Source: Gemmataceae bacterium (GTDB taxonomy: Bacteria > Planctomycetota > Planctomycetia > Gemmatales > Gemmataceae). From it: a stretch of DNA of 64,000 nt. The position numbers were made by a program, and so were the translations under genes. Position 1 is the stretch's first letter. Each line of letters starts with the position of its first letter. Below, in pieces: positions 16,277 through 24,769 of this stretch. The notes under the pieces are model-generated. The model saw only the letters and a list, made by a program, of their open reading frames with translations. It searched no databases and was not told the DNA's origin. Location of the stretch: NCBI GenBank assembly GCA_901538445.1, contig LR594585.1, positions 424,786 through 488,785 on the forward strand, in the 5' to 3' direction.

Positions 16277-18001
16277 ATGTTCGCGCCCGCGTTGTTCGCC
16301 GATACGAAACCGGCCGCGCACCTCGCGACCGGCGACGTGCCGTGGCCCGTCGTCGCCGCGGTCGCCGCCGCGGTCGTGGGGTTCGGCGTCCTCATGCTCG
16401 TGGTCAAGCGGTACAAGCGGTGCCCGAGCAACCGGGTGCTGGTCGTGTACGGCAAGACCGGCGGGGGCAATGCCGCGAAGTGCGTCCACGGCGGGGCCGC
16501 GTTCGTGTACCCGCTGATCCAGGACTACGCGTACCTGACCCTGGACCCGATGCAGATCGAGGTGCCGCTCAAGGGCGCGCTGTCCATCGAGAACATCCGG
16601 GTGAACGTCCCGAGCGTGTTCACCGTGGCCATCGGGACCGACCCGGAGGTGATGCAGAACGCGGCCATCCGGCTCCTCGGGCTCGACACCGGAGCGATCA
16701 AGCAGCAGGCCGGCGACATCATCTTCGGGCAGCTCCGGCAGGTGATCGCGTCCATGCGGATCGAGGAGATCAACCGGGACCGGGACAAGTTCCTGGAGAA
16801 CATCCAGAAGTCGCTGGAGATGGAGCTGAAGAAGATCGGCCTGGTGCTCATCAACGTGAACATCACCGACATCACCGACGAGAGCGGGTACATCGAGGCG
16901 ATCGGCCGGAAGGCCGCGGCGGTCGCGATCCAGCAGGCCAAGATCGACGTGGCCGAGCAGGAGAAGAAGGGCCAGATCGGGATCGCCGAGGCCGAGCGGG
17001 AGAAGGACATCGCCGTCGCCAACGCGACCAAGCTGCGCGAGATCGGTACCCGCGAGGCGACCCGCGAGCAGGCCATCAAGGTGGCCCAGCTCGACAAGGA
17101 CCGGACCGTCGGCGAGCAGACCGCCAAGCTGGAGCAGGAGGCGCTAGTCAAGGAGGCCCAGCGGCTCCAGGCGATCCGCGTGGCCGAGCTGGACCGGGAC
17201 CAGAAGATCGGCGAGCAGCAGGCCGTGTTCGAGCGCGAGGCGAAGATCGCGGAGGCCGACCGGGACAAGCGGGTGCGGCTCGCCGAGGCGAACGCGCGGG
17301 CAGTCGGCGGCGAGTCCGCGGCCCAGGCCGACGTGGCCACCGCCCAGGCCACCCTCGCGGTCCGCAAGGCCGAGGCGTACCAGCTCTCCGAGACGAAGAA
17401 GCGCGAGGCCGAGGCCGCCGTGCTCGAGGCCCAGAACCGGGCGATGGCGAAGGCCGCACTCGCCGACGCCGAGCGGATCGAGGCCGAGAAGCGGGCGGCC
17501 CTCGAAGCACCCGCCAAGGCCGAGAAGGCCAAGATCATCGTGGACGCCGAGGCCGCCGCCGAGCGCACCCGGCTGGAGGCCCAGGCCGAGGCCGCCACCA
17601 TCTTCGCCCGGCTCGAGGCCGAGGCCCGCGGCCAGTACGAGATCCTCGCCAAGAAGGGCGAGGGGCTCAAGAAGGTGATCGAGGCGTGCGGCGGGGCGCA
17701 GCCCGCGTTCCAGTTGCTCATGCTCGAGCACCTCGACGCGCTCGCCGCCGCGTCGGCCCAGGCGATCTCGAACATCAAGTTCGACAAGATCGTGGTGTGG
17801 GAGGGCGGCGGGACCGGCGACACGTCGAAGACGGCCGGGTTCCTCCAGGACATGGCCCGGGTGATGCCGCCCATGCTCCAGGTGATGAAGGACGTGGGCG
17901 GCGTCGAGATGCCCGAGTACTTCGCCAAGCTCATCGGCGACGCGCCGGCCGCCAAGGAGCCGCCCGCGACCAACGGCAAGCCCGTCCCGAGCGGGGCGTG
18001 A
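16277..18001 (+). CDS. Flotillin-like SPFH protein (YqiK/FloT type)
   Basis: A 574-residue protein. One N-terminal membrane helix (about 19-40, VVAAVAAAVVGFGVLML) is followed by YKRCPSNRVLVVYGK, the start of the SPFH/PHB domain, which runs to about 200. A long coiled coil rich in EA/AE repeats (about 210-460) is the flotillin domain. The C-terminus contains NIKFDKIVVWEGG, close to the conserved flotillin motif for oligomerisation. Flotillins scaffold functional membrane microdomains. GGAGGA lies 6-11 bp before the ATG. It is in operon with the NfeD-like gene. Confidence 0.92.
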   Translation: MFAPALFADTKPAAHLATGDVPWPVVAAVAAAVVGFGVLMLVVKRYKRCPSNRVLVVYGKTGGGNAAKCVHGGAAFVYPLIQDYAYLTLDPMQIEVPLKGALSIENIRVNVPSVFTVAIGTDPEVMQNAAIRLLGLDTGAIKQQAGDIIFGQLRQVIASMRIEEINRDRDKFLENIQKSLEMELKKIGLVLINVNITDITDESGYIEAIGRKAAAVAIQQAKIDVAEQEKKGQIGIAEAEREKDIAVANATKLREIGTREATREQAIKVAQLDKDRTVGEQTAKLEQEALVKEAQRLQAIRVAELDRDQKIGEQQAVFEREAKIAEADRDKRVRLAEANARAVGGESAAQADVATAQATLAVRKAEAYQLSETKKREAEAAVLEAQNRAMAKAALADAERIEAEKRAALEAPAKAEKAKIIVDAEAAAERTRLEAQAEAATIFARLEAEARGQYEILAKKGEGLKKVIEACGGAQPAFQLLMLEHLDALAAASAQAISNIKFDKIVVWEGGGTGDTSKTAGFLQDMARVMPPMLQVMKDVGGVEMPEYFAKLIGDAPAAKEPPATNGKPVPSGA

Positions 18002-18022
18002 GGAGGGTGCCGGCGGGCCGGG

Positions 18023-18739
18023 TCACCGCCGCCGGTTCCACTCGTCGCGCGAGTACTTCTCGCCCACGAGCCGCGCGACCGCGTCGAGCGGGACCGGCTC
18101 GTACTCCCCGGCCGGCTGCCACTCTTCGACCAGCAACCGCTTCACCTCGCTCACGGTTGCCGGCAGGTTGGTCACGAACTCGTCGTGCCGGCGGTCGCGG
18201 CGGTACTCGGGCTGGCGCTCGGGCGCGTTCAGGTACCGGCCGACGAGCGCCAGGTTGAACCCGCACAGCAGCGTGCCGTGGTGCAGGAAGTGCCGCCGCT
18301 TCCGCTGCTGCGCGTTCCCCGAGAACTTGCGGCCGCCGGTCGCGAGGTCGCTCGTCCCCTCGACGCCCGCTCCCGGCACCACCCCGCGGAGCGCGCGACT
18401 GACGCGGCCCAACACGTACCGGTTTGACGCGCGAATGTCGCCGAGCCCCGGCTCGGCCTCGGTCGAGAGGACGACGCTGAAGCACAGGCACCGCGGGCCG
18501 AGCAGCACGGTGCCGCCGCCACTCGCGCGCCGCAGCACGGGCACGCCGTCGGTCTCGCACGCGGCGACGTTCACGTCGATCTCGACCGACCCGCCCGAGC
18601 CGACGACGACCGCGAGCGCCGGCAGCTCCCAGAGCCGCAGCACCTCCCCGGCGTCGCTCTCCTCGGCGGCGAGCAGCAGCGCCTCGTCGAGCGCGAGGTT
18701 CTCGGCGGGGGTGGGGTGGGTGAGGTCGAGCAGTCGCAT
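18023..18739 (-). CDS. Lipoate-protein ligase A-like protein (BPL/LplA/LipB family)
   Basis: 238 residues from the ATG at 18739. The family fold is recognisable: NLALDEALL near the start, the lipoyl-AMP-binding loop RRASGGGTVLLGP, then GTSDLATGGRKFSGNAQQRKRRHFLHHGTLL, which contains the catalytic lysine region. The enzyme would attach lipoate or octanoate to 2-oxoacid dehydrogenase subunits or the glycine-cleavage H protein. It is shorter than E. coli LplA and lacks its C-terminal accessory domain. That suggests a LipM/LipL-like octanoyl- or amidotransferase, so the exact reaction is uncertain. The next upstream small gene ends 4 bp before this start. Confidence 0.8.
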   Translation of the reverse strand: MRLLDLTHPTPAENLALDEALLLAAEESDAGEVLRLWELPALAVVVGSGGSVEIDVNVAACETDGVPVLRRASGGGTVLLGPRCLCFSVVLSTEAEPGLGDIRASNRYVLGRVSRALRGVVPGAGVEGTSDLATGGRKFSGNAQQRKRRHFLHHGTLLCGFNLALVGRYLNAPERQPEYRRDRRHDEFVTNLPATVSEVKRLLVEEWQPAGEYEPVPLDAVARLVGEKYSRDEWNRRR

Positions 18740-18743
18740 GCCG

Positions 18744-19028
18744 TCAGGGTACGCCGAACGGGACGTGCGGCGACACGCACGGCGACGCGAGCGGGATGAT
18801 CGGGTGCCGCGCGTCCACGGCATCGACCAAGTCGTCGATCGCGTCCGCGGACGCGAGGGTGTCCGTGCCGTCCCCGGACCACGCGACGAATTTCCCGGCG
18901 TGCCGGGCGAGTTTGTCCTGCGGGGAGTCGAGCCTGTTGCGGTAGTGCTCGTTCGCGTTTACGGTTCGTCCTCCGGCGCGTGGCGGCCGCGCCTGCTGAA
19001 TTGTAAGTTGGACCGGGACCGCACACAA
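18744..19028 (-). CDS. Small conserved protein, function unknown
   Basis: Up to 94 residues; the conserved-looking part is the last about 70 (HYRNRLDSPQDKLARHAGK, FVAWSGDGTDTLAS, AIDDLVDAVDA). Short planctomycete proteins with a KHAGKWVAWS-like core and a DDLV helix look similar; their role is unknown. The start is uncertain: the frame opens with TTG/GTG near 19028, and a GGAGGA sequence lies just before an in-frame GTA. Its stop is 4 bp before the LplA-like start, so it is probably translated with it. Confidence 0.5.
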   Translation of the reverse strand: MCAVPVQLTIQQARPPRAGGRTVNANEHYRNRLDSPQDKLARHAGKFVAWSGDGTDTLASADAIDDLVDAVDARHPIIPLASPCVSPHVPFGVP

Positions 19029-19055
19029 TCACGCACCCCTCACCGAGGCTCTCCG

Positions 19056-19370
19056 ATGGCCGCCCCGCGTCTCGCGCACAACGTGTTCTTCAAGCTCAAG
19101 AACTCCACCCCCGAGGGCGTCGCGGCGCTCGTCGCGGCGTGTAAGAAGTACCTGAACGTCCAGCCCGGGATCGTGTTCTTCGCCGCCGGGCCGGTGTGCG
19201 CCGAGCTGAACCGCGAGGTCAACGTACTCGACTGGGACGTGGCCCTGCACCTCGTGTTCGTCGATAAGGCCGCGCACGACGCCTACCAAACCGACCCGAC
19301 GCACGAGCAGTTCATCGCCGAGAACAAGGCGACGTGGGCGTCGGTCCGGGTGTTCGACTCGCTCGTGTGA
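19056..19370 (+). CDS. Dabb (stress-responsive alpha/beta-barrel) domain protein
   Basis: A 104-residue ferredoxin-like protein covering a single Dabb domain. HNVFFKLK is the first strand with its conserved His, VFFAAGPV follows in the middle, and WDVALHLVFVDKAAHDAY and HEQFIAENK form the closing strand and helix. Dabb proteins dimerise. Some act in stress responses or as small enzymes such as olivetolic acid cyclase; no specific substrate can be assigned here. No signal peptide is present. It is divergent from the upstream small gene. Confidence 0.85.
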   Translation: MAAPRLAHNVFFKLKNSTPEGVAALVAACKKYLNVQPGIVFFAAGPVCAELNREVNVLDWDVALHLVFVDKAAHDAYQTDPTHEQFIAENKATWASVRVFDSLV

Positions 19371-19460
19371 CGCGAATCGCAGTCGCGCCGCGGGCCGGGC
19401 GGGCGTAAGATGGGTGTACCGGTCCGCGTGCCGGGCCGCCCCGCTCCCCGATGAACCGCC

Positions 19461-19874
19461 ATGTCCGACCCGACCCGCCTGGCCCCGCACGACCTCGTCG
19501 CGTTCACCCGCCGGTTCCGCCTGTCGGGGGGCCGGCTCCGCCGCGTCCGGCTCCGCACCCCGAGGGGCAAGGCGGTGGCGGTCGAGTTGCACGTCACCGC
19601 GAGCGAGGGCGGCAACCCGGTGCGGCTCGTGCTGCGGCTCGAGGGGGTCGAGGAGTACCGGTTCCAGATGCGGCCCGGCCAGCCGAAGGTGCGGATCGCC
19701 GACGCCCGCATCGGCTACCTCAACGGCCTGTTCTTCGTGAACCTCGACGCCTGGGGGCTGGAGCCCGGCGAGCAACCGAAGCTGCACGACTACCGGGGCA
19801 GCGAGGCGTACGCCGGCGGCCGCGAGCTGTTCTGGCACGCGGTGCCCCCGAAGGCCCCGCCGCCGGCCGCGTGA
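19461..19874 (+). CDS. Conserved hypothetical protein
   Basis: A 137-residue, arginine-rich, mostly beta-strand protein without signal or membrane segment. Motifs include VELHVTASEGG, VRLVLRLEGVEEYRFQMRPGQ and LFFVNLDAWGL. The pattern of strands flanked by Arg resembles an immunity- or DUF-type single-domain protein, but I do not recognise the family. The start ATG is at 19461, 90 bp after the Dabb gene, so the two may share a transcript. Confidence 0.65.
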   Translation: MSDPTRLAPHDLVAFTRRFRLSGGRLRRVRLRTPRGKAVAVELHVTASEGGNPVRLVLRLEGVEEYRFQMRPGQPKVRIADARIGYLNGLFFVNLDAWGLEPGEQPKLHDYRGSEAYAGGRELFWHAVPPKAPPPAA

Positions 19875-19896
19875 GCGGGTGCGCCTTCCGAATCTT

Positions 19897-19972
19897 GGCG
19901 AGCGGGGGACGTGAGTCCCCCGGTAGAACCGCCCTTCGCACTTCACCGGGGGACTCACGTCCCCCGCTCGCC
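19897..19972. repeat. REP-like inverted repeat with nested palindromes
   Basis: Perfect 27-bp inverted repeat, arms at 19897-19923 and 19946-19972, separated by 22 nt. Each arm contains its own small hairpin (GGGGGACGTGAGTCCCCC). It lies in an intergenic gap between co-oriented genes, fitting a repetitive extragenic palindrome or a terminator. Confidence 0.7.
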
Positions 19973-20097
19973 CAAATCCACCTGTACCCCCCGCACTACG
20001 CCCGACCAACTCGTTGCGTGCCGGCGGCGCGGGCGGTAGGCTGTGGGTCTCGCCGCGGGTCAGCCGCGCGAGTCCCACCCCCCACAAGGCCCCTCCC

Positions 20098-20664
20098 ATG
20101 CGCACGCTGCCCTGCGTTGTTTTCCTCCTCACCGCCACCGCCGTCGTCGCCGCCGACGAGTTCAAGCTCGAACCCGGTTACAAGCTCCTCTTCAACGGCA
20201 AGAACCTCGACGGCTGGCAGACCAAGGCCGCGGGCAAGGACGGCAAGGCCGAGCCGCTCGACGGCAAGACCGAGGCGTTCGCCGGCCGGTTCAAGGTCGC
20301 CGAGGGCGAACTCGTCATCGACCCGAAGGTGAAGGGCGACCGGTACATCGAGACCGTCGCGCCGGTGAGCGGCGACTTCACGGTCCGGTTCGACTTCAAG
20401 CCGGCCGACGGGTGCAACAACGACCTGCTGTTCCTGGGCACCAAGTTCGACATCAAGGTCGGCAGCAAGGACGCGCTCAAGGGCGTGAAGGCCGGCGAGT
20501 GGAGCAAGATCGAGATCGTCGTGAAGTCGGGCTCGGCCGACTTCATCGTCAACGGCGAGAAGGCCGCGACGCAGAAGACCAAGGGCGACAAGGGGCCGTT
20601 CACGCTCCGCGCCGAGGGCGGTGCGATCGCGATCAAGAACGTCCGCATTTCGGAAGCGAAGTAG
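20098..20664 (+). CDS. DUF1080 (3-keto-disaccharide hydrolase-like) exported protein
   Basis: 188 residues from the ATG at 20098. A short signal peptide (MRTLPCVVFLLTATAVVAA) precedes the typical opening of DUF1080 domains, GYKLLFNGKNLDGWQ. The jelly-roll strands include FTVRFDFKPADGCN, GEWSKIEIVVKSG and PFTLRAEGG, ending AIKNVRISEA. The family is greatly expanded in planctomycetes; some members hydrolyse 3-keto-glycosides, while others seem to be lectin-like. This copy is a single domain without extra catalytic modules, so the activity is only suggested by family. It is secreted or periplasmic. Confidence 0.9.
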   Translation: MRTLPCVVFLLTATAVVAADEFKLEPGYKLLFNGKNLDGWQTKAAGKDGKAEPLDGKTEAFAGRFKVAEGELVIDPKVKGDRYIETVAPVSGDFTVRFDFKPADGCNNDLLFLGTKFDIKVGSKDALKGVKAGEWSKIEIVVKSGSADFIVNGEKAATQKTKGDKGPFTLRAEGGAIAIKNVRISEAK

Positions 20665-20794
20665 CGTATTCGGGACGTTGTGCGTGGGTCGTGGTGGGTT
20701 GGTTGGGCGTCGCGGCGCGAACCCGCGGTGCGGGGTGCGTGTCCCTTCCCAAATCCGACAACCCACGACCAACGCACAACCACCCCGTGACGAC

Positions 20795-21439
20795 ATGCAA
20801 ACCTGGTTCACCGCCGACACCCACTTCGGGCACGGCAACATCATCAAGTATTGCCAGCGGCCGTTCCTGTCGCCCGCGGAGTTCGCCGCGACGCGGGACG
20901 ACCCCCGGAGCAAGCTCCGCGTCTCCGACGAGACGGTCCGCCGGCACGACTCCGCACTTCTCGACGCGATCAACCAACTCGTGGCCCCCGACGACGTGCT
21001 GTGGGTGCTCGGCGACTTCTGCTGGGGCGGTCTCGCGGACGCGCGGCGGTACCGCGACCGCATCAGGTGCCGCACCGTGAACCTCGTGTGGGGGAACCAC
21101 GACCGCGGCGACATCGCGCCGGCGTTTAGCGACTGCATCGACCAGGGTATGGTGACCGTCGAGGGGCAGGAGATCTGGCTGAACCACTACCCGATGCGGA
21201 GCTGGGACAAGGCGTTCCACGGGAGCTGGCACTTCTACGGCCACGTCCACGGTCGGCTGCAGCGCGAGGACGCGGCGAAGCCGGCGGCGCTCACGAAGGA
21301 CGTCGGCGTGGACGCGTGCGAGTACCGGCCGTGGAGCTTCGCGGAACTGAAGGCGTACATGGCCCCGCGGGTCGAGGCGTTCCAGAAGCACAAGGCGGCG
21401 TTCGTCGCCGGCACCGACGACGGCTCGCTCCTGCTGTGA
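20795..21439 (+). CDS. Calcineurin-like metallophosphoesterase
   Basis: 214 residues from the ATG at 20795. The binuclear-metal motifs appear in order: ADTHFGH (residues 7-13, DxH), GDFCWGG (GD), WGNHDRG (GNHD), LNHYP and GHVHGR (GHxH). Proteins of this compact type, often annotated as phosphoesterase or metallophosphatase, hydrolyse phosphodiesters or phosphomonoesters in the cytoplasm. No signal peptide is present. The natural substrate cannot be deduced. The gene is convergent with the Gfo/Idh oxidoreductase. Confidence 0.92.
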   Translation: MQTWFTADTHFGHGNIIKYCQRPFLSPAEFAATRDDPRSKLRVSDETVRRHDSALLDAINQLVAPDDVLWVLGDFCWGGLADARRYRDRIRCRTVNLVWGNHDRGDIAPAFSDCIDQGMVTVEGQEIWLNHYPMRSWDKAFHGSWHFYGHVHGRLQREDAAKPAALTKDVGVDACEYRPWSFAELKAYMAPRVEAFQKHKAAFVAGTDDGSLLL

Positions 21440-21459
21440 GCGAGCCGCGTCGCTTTTTG

Positions 21460-22560
21460 TCACGCGGCCTTGTTCGGGGCGAGCTTCATCGGGGTGAACA
21501 GGAACCCGGCCGGCTCGGGTAGCCCGTTCGGGCCGAGCGGCCCGGTCGCGCTGCCGTTCCACTGGTGGTTCCGCAGGGCGGTTAGCACCCGCTCGGCCAG
21601 TTCCAGCGCGTTGCGGCCGTCCTCGCCGTTCACCCGCGGGCAGTTCCCGGTCCGCACGCAGTGGATGAAGTGCTTCAGCTCGGACGTGAGCTGGTCGCCC
21701 TTGCGGTCGCCGTCCAGGTTCAGCACCTGGAGGTAGCGGCCGAACACCTCGTCCTTGAGCCGGGCCTTGGCCGCCGCGTCGAGGTGGGTCACGTCGAGCC
21801 CGTGCTCGCGGACCTCCTCGCTCTGCTGCACCAGGGTGAGCTTGCGGGTGACGAAGTCGATGCCCGCGTACCCCTCGGGGGCCCACACCCGGAGCCGGCG
21901 CTTCGGGTGCCGGGTGATCCGGCTCGCGGTCACGTGGGCGACGCACCCGTTCTCGAACTCGAGCCGGGCGTTGACCATGTCCTCGTGCCCGCCGAACACC
22001 GCCGCGCCGACGGCCGACACGTTCCGCACCGGCGAGCCGACGAGCGACAGGAGCAGGTCGAGGTCGTGGATCATCAGGTCGAGGACCGCGCCGATGTCCA
22101 CGGACCGGCCGGTGAACGGCCCGTGCCGCTCGGCCTCGATGAACTTCGGCCGGATGGGCCTCCGGGACAGCTCCTCGAACGCCGGGTTGAACCGCTCGAT
22201 GTGGCCGACCTGGAACGGCACGTTGGCCCGCGCGGCCAGTTCGATCAGCTCGTCGGCCTCGGCCACGGTGCGGCACACCGGCTTCTCGACGAGGACCGGC
22301 ACGCCGGCCTTCAGGAACGTGCTGGCGACCGCGTGGTGGTGGACCGTCGGGGTCACCACGCTGACCGCGTCCACGCGGCCGACGAGCGGGGCGATGTCGC
22401 CGTAGGGGGTGGTGCCCAGCTTGGCGGCGATGGCGCGGGCCTGCTCCGGGTTCGCGTCGGCGACCCCGACCAGTTCGACGTCCGGGAGCCCGGCGAGGAT
22501 GCGGGCGTGGTGCTGGCCCAGGTGCCCGACCCCGATCACAGCCATCCGCAAGCGCGTCAT
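21460..22560 (-). CDS. Gfo/Idh/MocA-family oxidoreductase in lipid A cluster
   Basis: A 366-residue dehydrogenase. The Rossmann motif VIGVGHLGQHHA lies at residues 8-19, the EKPVCR loop carries the family's conserved EKP (about 95-97), and the MIHDLDLLL helix carries the catalytic-site His. The C-terminal alpha/beta domain follows. It is the last gene of a minus-strand series ompH-lpxC-this gene, with a 49-bp gap to lpxC. A similar gene next to lipid A genes in other bacteria (GnnA) oxidises UDP-GlcNAc at C3 for amide-linked lipid A. That role is possible here but unproven, since no GnnB-like aminotransferase is in the window. Confidence 0.88.
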   Translation of the reverse strand: MTRLRMAVIGVGHLGQHHARILAGLPDVELVGVADANPEQARAIAAKLGTTPYGDIAPLVGRVDAVSVVTPTVHHHAVASTFLKAGVPVLVEKPVCRTVAEADELIELAARANVPFQVGHIERFNPAFEELSRRPIRPKFIEAERHGPFTGRSVDIGAVLDLMIHDLDLLLSLVGSPVRNVSAVGAAVFGGHEDMVNARLEFENGCVAHVTASRITRHPKRRLRVWAPEGYAGIDFVTRKLTLVQQSEEVREHGLDVTHLDAAAKARLKDEVFGRYLQVLNLDGDRKGDQLTSELKHFIHCVRTGNCPRVNGEDGRNALELAERVLTALRNHQWNGSATGPLGPNGLPEPAGFLFTPMKLAPNKAA

Positions 22561-22609
22561 GTGAGCCTCAAGTCGTCGGAATGTTCTGGGGCGTGTCGCC
22601 GGTAGCGTC

Positions 22610-23590
22610 TCAGGCCGCGGTCGCGGCGGCCACGGTCAGGCCGGTCGCCCGCCGCCCGGCGGCGGCCAGGGCCGCGAGCCGCAGGGCCAGTTGCACGTTC
22701 AGCGCGTGCCCGGACCGGTACGCCACGACGTGCCCGGCCAGGTCCGCGCCGCACAGGGCGAGGTCGCCGAGGATGTCGAGCACCTTGTGCCGAGCCGGCT
22801 CGTCGGCGAACCGGACCCGGTTCCCGATCGGGCCGTTCGGGCCGAACACGAGCAGGTCCGCGGGGGTCAGGTGCCGGCCGATCCCCTGGTCGCGGAGCGC
22901 CTGGGCCTCGGCCTCGGTCACGAACGTGCGGCACGGGGCCACCTCGCGGGCGAACTCGTCGGGCCGCACGTCGAGGGTGAACACCTGGCGGTGGATCGGG
23001 CCGAAGTTGCCGTAGTCGAGCAGGTAGCTGACCCGCAGGCCGGGCTCGGGCGACGGGTGCAGGCCGATGGTCGCGCCGCCCGCGGTGATGACGACCGGGG
23101 CCGCGGTGGCCCAGATGGGGCGGCGGGCCGGCTGCTCGACCGCGCCGCACCCCACGACGGCGGCCACGTACCCGGCGGCGGAGCCGTCCAGCCCGGGGGG
23201 CTCGGGGCCGTCGATGTCGATCTCGCAGTTGTCGATGCGCAGGCCGCTCAGGGCGGCGAGGAGGTGCTCGACCAGGGTGACGCCGGCGGCGGCGGGGCCG
23301 AGGGTCGTGCGGCGGCGGGTGTCGGTGACGAACGCCGCGTGGGCGGGGACGAGCGGGGTGCCCGGCCGGTCGGTGCGGCGGAACACGACCCCGGTGTCGG
23401 CGGGGGCCGGGCGGAGCCGGACCCGGACCGGGGAGCCGGTCACGATCCCGACGCCCTCGACCTTCACGGTGCCCGCCAGTGTCCGCTGCGCGCGGTGTCC
23501 GGTGACTCTCACGGGGTCAGCCTTTTCCGGCGTCCTGCCGGTGTTCGTCCACGTCCCTGTTGTCTGCCGGCCGCCCGCGGTGTCGGTCAC
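22610..23590 (-). CDS. lpxC: UDP-3-O-acyl-N-acetylglucosamine deacetylase
   Basis: A 326-residue LpxC, somewhat longer than the about 305 of E. coli because of a 30-residue N-terminal extension. The zinc ligands and catalytic groups are present: LVEHLLAALSG (H109), ARHKVLDILGD (H268, D272) and YRSGHALN (H295). It removes the acetyl group from UDP-3-O-acyl-GlcNAc, the committed step of lipid A synthesis. This supports a lipid A-containing outer membrane in this organism. It follows ompH by 62 bp and precedes the Gfo/Idh gene. Confidence 0.95.
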   Translation of the reverse strand: MTDTAGGRQTTGTWTNTGRTPEKADPVRVTGHRAQRTLAGTVKVEGVGIVTGSPVRVRLRPAPADTGVVFRRTDRPGTPLVPAHAAFVTDTRRRTTLGPAAAGVTLVEHLLAALSGLRIDNCEIDIDGPEPPGLDGSAAGYVAAVVGCGAVEQPARRPIWATAAPVVITAGGATIGLHPSPEPGLRVSYLLDYGNFGPIHRQVFTLDVRPDEFAREVAPCRTFVTEAEAQALRDQGIGRHLTPADLLVFGPNGPIGNRVRFADEPARHKVLDILGDLALCGADLAGHVVAYRSGHALNVQLALRLAALAAAGRRATGLTVAAATAA

Positions 23591-23652
23591 GCGGAACGGG
23601 GCGGGGCCGGCGGGACTGTTATCGTCACGCCGACCCGCCCGAGTTTACCTCG

Positions 23653-24369
23653 TCACTGCTTCGGCTGCGGCTGGCCCATCGGGGCCGGCGACGGCTGCGG
23701 CGGCACCTGGGCGTCGGCCGGGACCGCCGGCGACGGGTACCAGGCGTTGAGCGTCTGGATGATGACCCCGGTCAGGTCCACGTGCTTGGCGACGTAGAAC
23801 GGCGAGGCGGCGGGCGGCTTGAGCTTCAGCTCCTTGACCATCGCGCTGTCCTGCTCCTCCTTGGTCACCGCGTCCGGGTACGCGAACACCAGCGTGTACC
23901 CGTTCATCTCGGCGGTCTTGTCCACGACCGTCTTGATGTCGTCGTAGAGCTGCGAGATGATCTTGGTCGCGTCCTCGTTGAGCGACTTGTTCACCTCGCG
24001 GTCCCGGTCCTCGATCTGCCGGGCCAGGTCCACCATCCGCTTGCCCTTCTCCTCGCGGACCGGGGCGGCGGTCGCCGGGTTCTGCGTCTCCTGTTGGAGT
24101 TTGATGTACTCGGCCCGCCACGCCATCAGGTCCTTCGACATCTCGTTCCGCTTCTTGTTCAGCATGGCCACCTGGTACTTGGCCTTGCCGTAGTCCCGCA
24201 TCACCGCGGCCATGTTGAACACGGCGACGGTCGGGCGGGCCCCCGCGGCCGGGGCCGGCTGGCCGGCCGGCGGCTGGGCCGCCGGGGCCTGGGCCTGTGA
24301 CCCGCTGGCCAGGAGGAGCATTCCCCCGAACCCCAACACCCCCGCCAGGTACGCGCTTGAACGCTTCAC
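23653..24369 (-). CDS. OmpH/Skp-family periplasmic chaperone-like protein
   Basis: 238 residues from the GTG at 24369, which has GAGGAGG 8 nt upstream. The signal peptide MKRSSAYLAGVLGFGGMLLLASGSQA is followed by a Pro/Ala linker. The OmpH domain runs from VAVFNMAAVMRDYGKAKYQ, through the long coiled-coil arms (about 70-150: EMSKDLMAWRAEYIKLQQE, ARQIEDRDREVNKSLNED), back to the strand GYTLVFAYP. Skp-type trimers carry unfolded barrel proteins through the periplasm. It is first in the lpxC series, matching the usual link between OmpH and lipid A genes. A proline-rich tail is added at the C-terminus. Confidence 0.9.
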   Translation of the reverse strand: MKRSSAYLAGVLGFGGMLLLASGSQAQAPAAQPPAGQPAPAAGARPTVAVFNMAAVMRDYGKAKYQVAMLNKKRNEMSKDLMAWRAEYIKLQQETQNPATAAPVREEKGKRMVDLARQIEDRDREVNKSLNEDATKIISQLYDDIKTVVDKTAEMNGYTLVFAYPDAVTKEEQDSAMVKELKLKPPAASPFYVAKHVDLTGVIIQTLNAWYPSPAVPADAQVPPQPSPAPMGQPQPKQ

Positions 24370-24769
24370 TGCGTGCCTCCTCGTGATCGGTACGAGCGGT
24401 GCGGGGGTTCCGGTCCCCGACCCGCCTCGCGTCACCGGACGTCGAACGCCCGGCGACAGCGCCGGCCTTCCGTTCCCCTCGGTGCCGTGGGGGGTGCTTC
24501 TACCCAATGCTCCCCCCCGGGTCAACCGGAATGCCGCGCGGGGGAAGACATCGGGCACGGGCACGGGCTGGGGCACGGAGGGAAGACGGGAAGACGCGGT
24601 GCAGCAATGGTTCCGGCGTGCGTGCCCGTGCCCGTGCCCGGGTTCTTTTGCCTTCGGCTCTGTCCCGCGGGGCCGGGCGAGCGCGGAAAGCGGGACGCGG
24701 GGTGCGGAACCAATTCCCGATCGGCCGATATGGGGAGTGCGGCCTCAGAGGTTCGTCCCACGGTGCCCG
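24370..24769. other. Divergent intergenic region with simple inverted repeat
   Basis: Four hundred bp without a supported gene between the ompH and lipoprotein starts. It contains a 16-bp perfect inverted repeat made of GGGCAC units (24552-24567 and 24625-24640, 57 nt apart). This looks like low-complexity sequence that can fold rather than a defined operator. Promoters for both genes must lie here. Confidence 0.5.

Noticed and set aside
15736..18258. An 840-residue plus-strand frame overlapping flotillin
   Set aside because: Arg/Gly-rich translation in the wrong frame of the flotillin gene, whose own frame is well supported.
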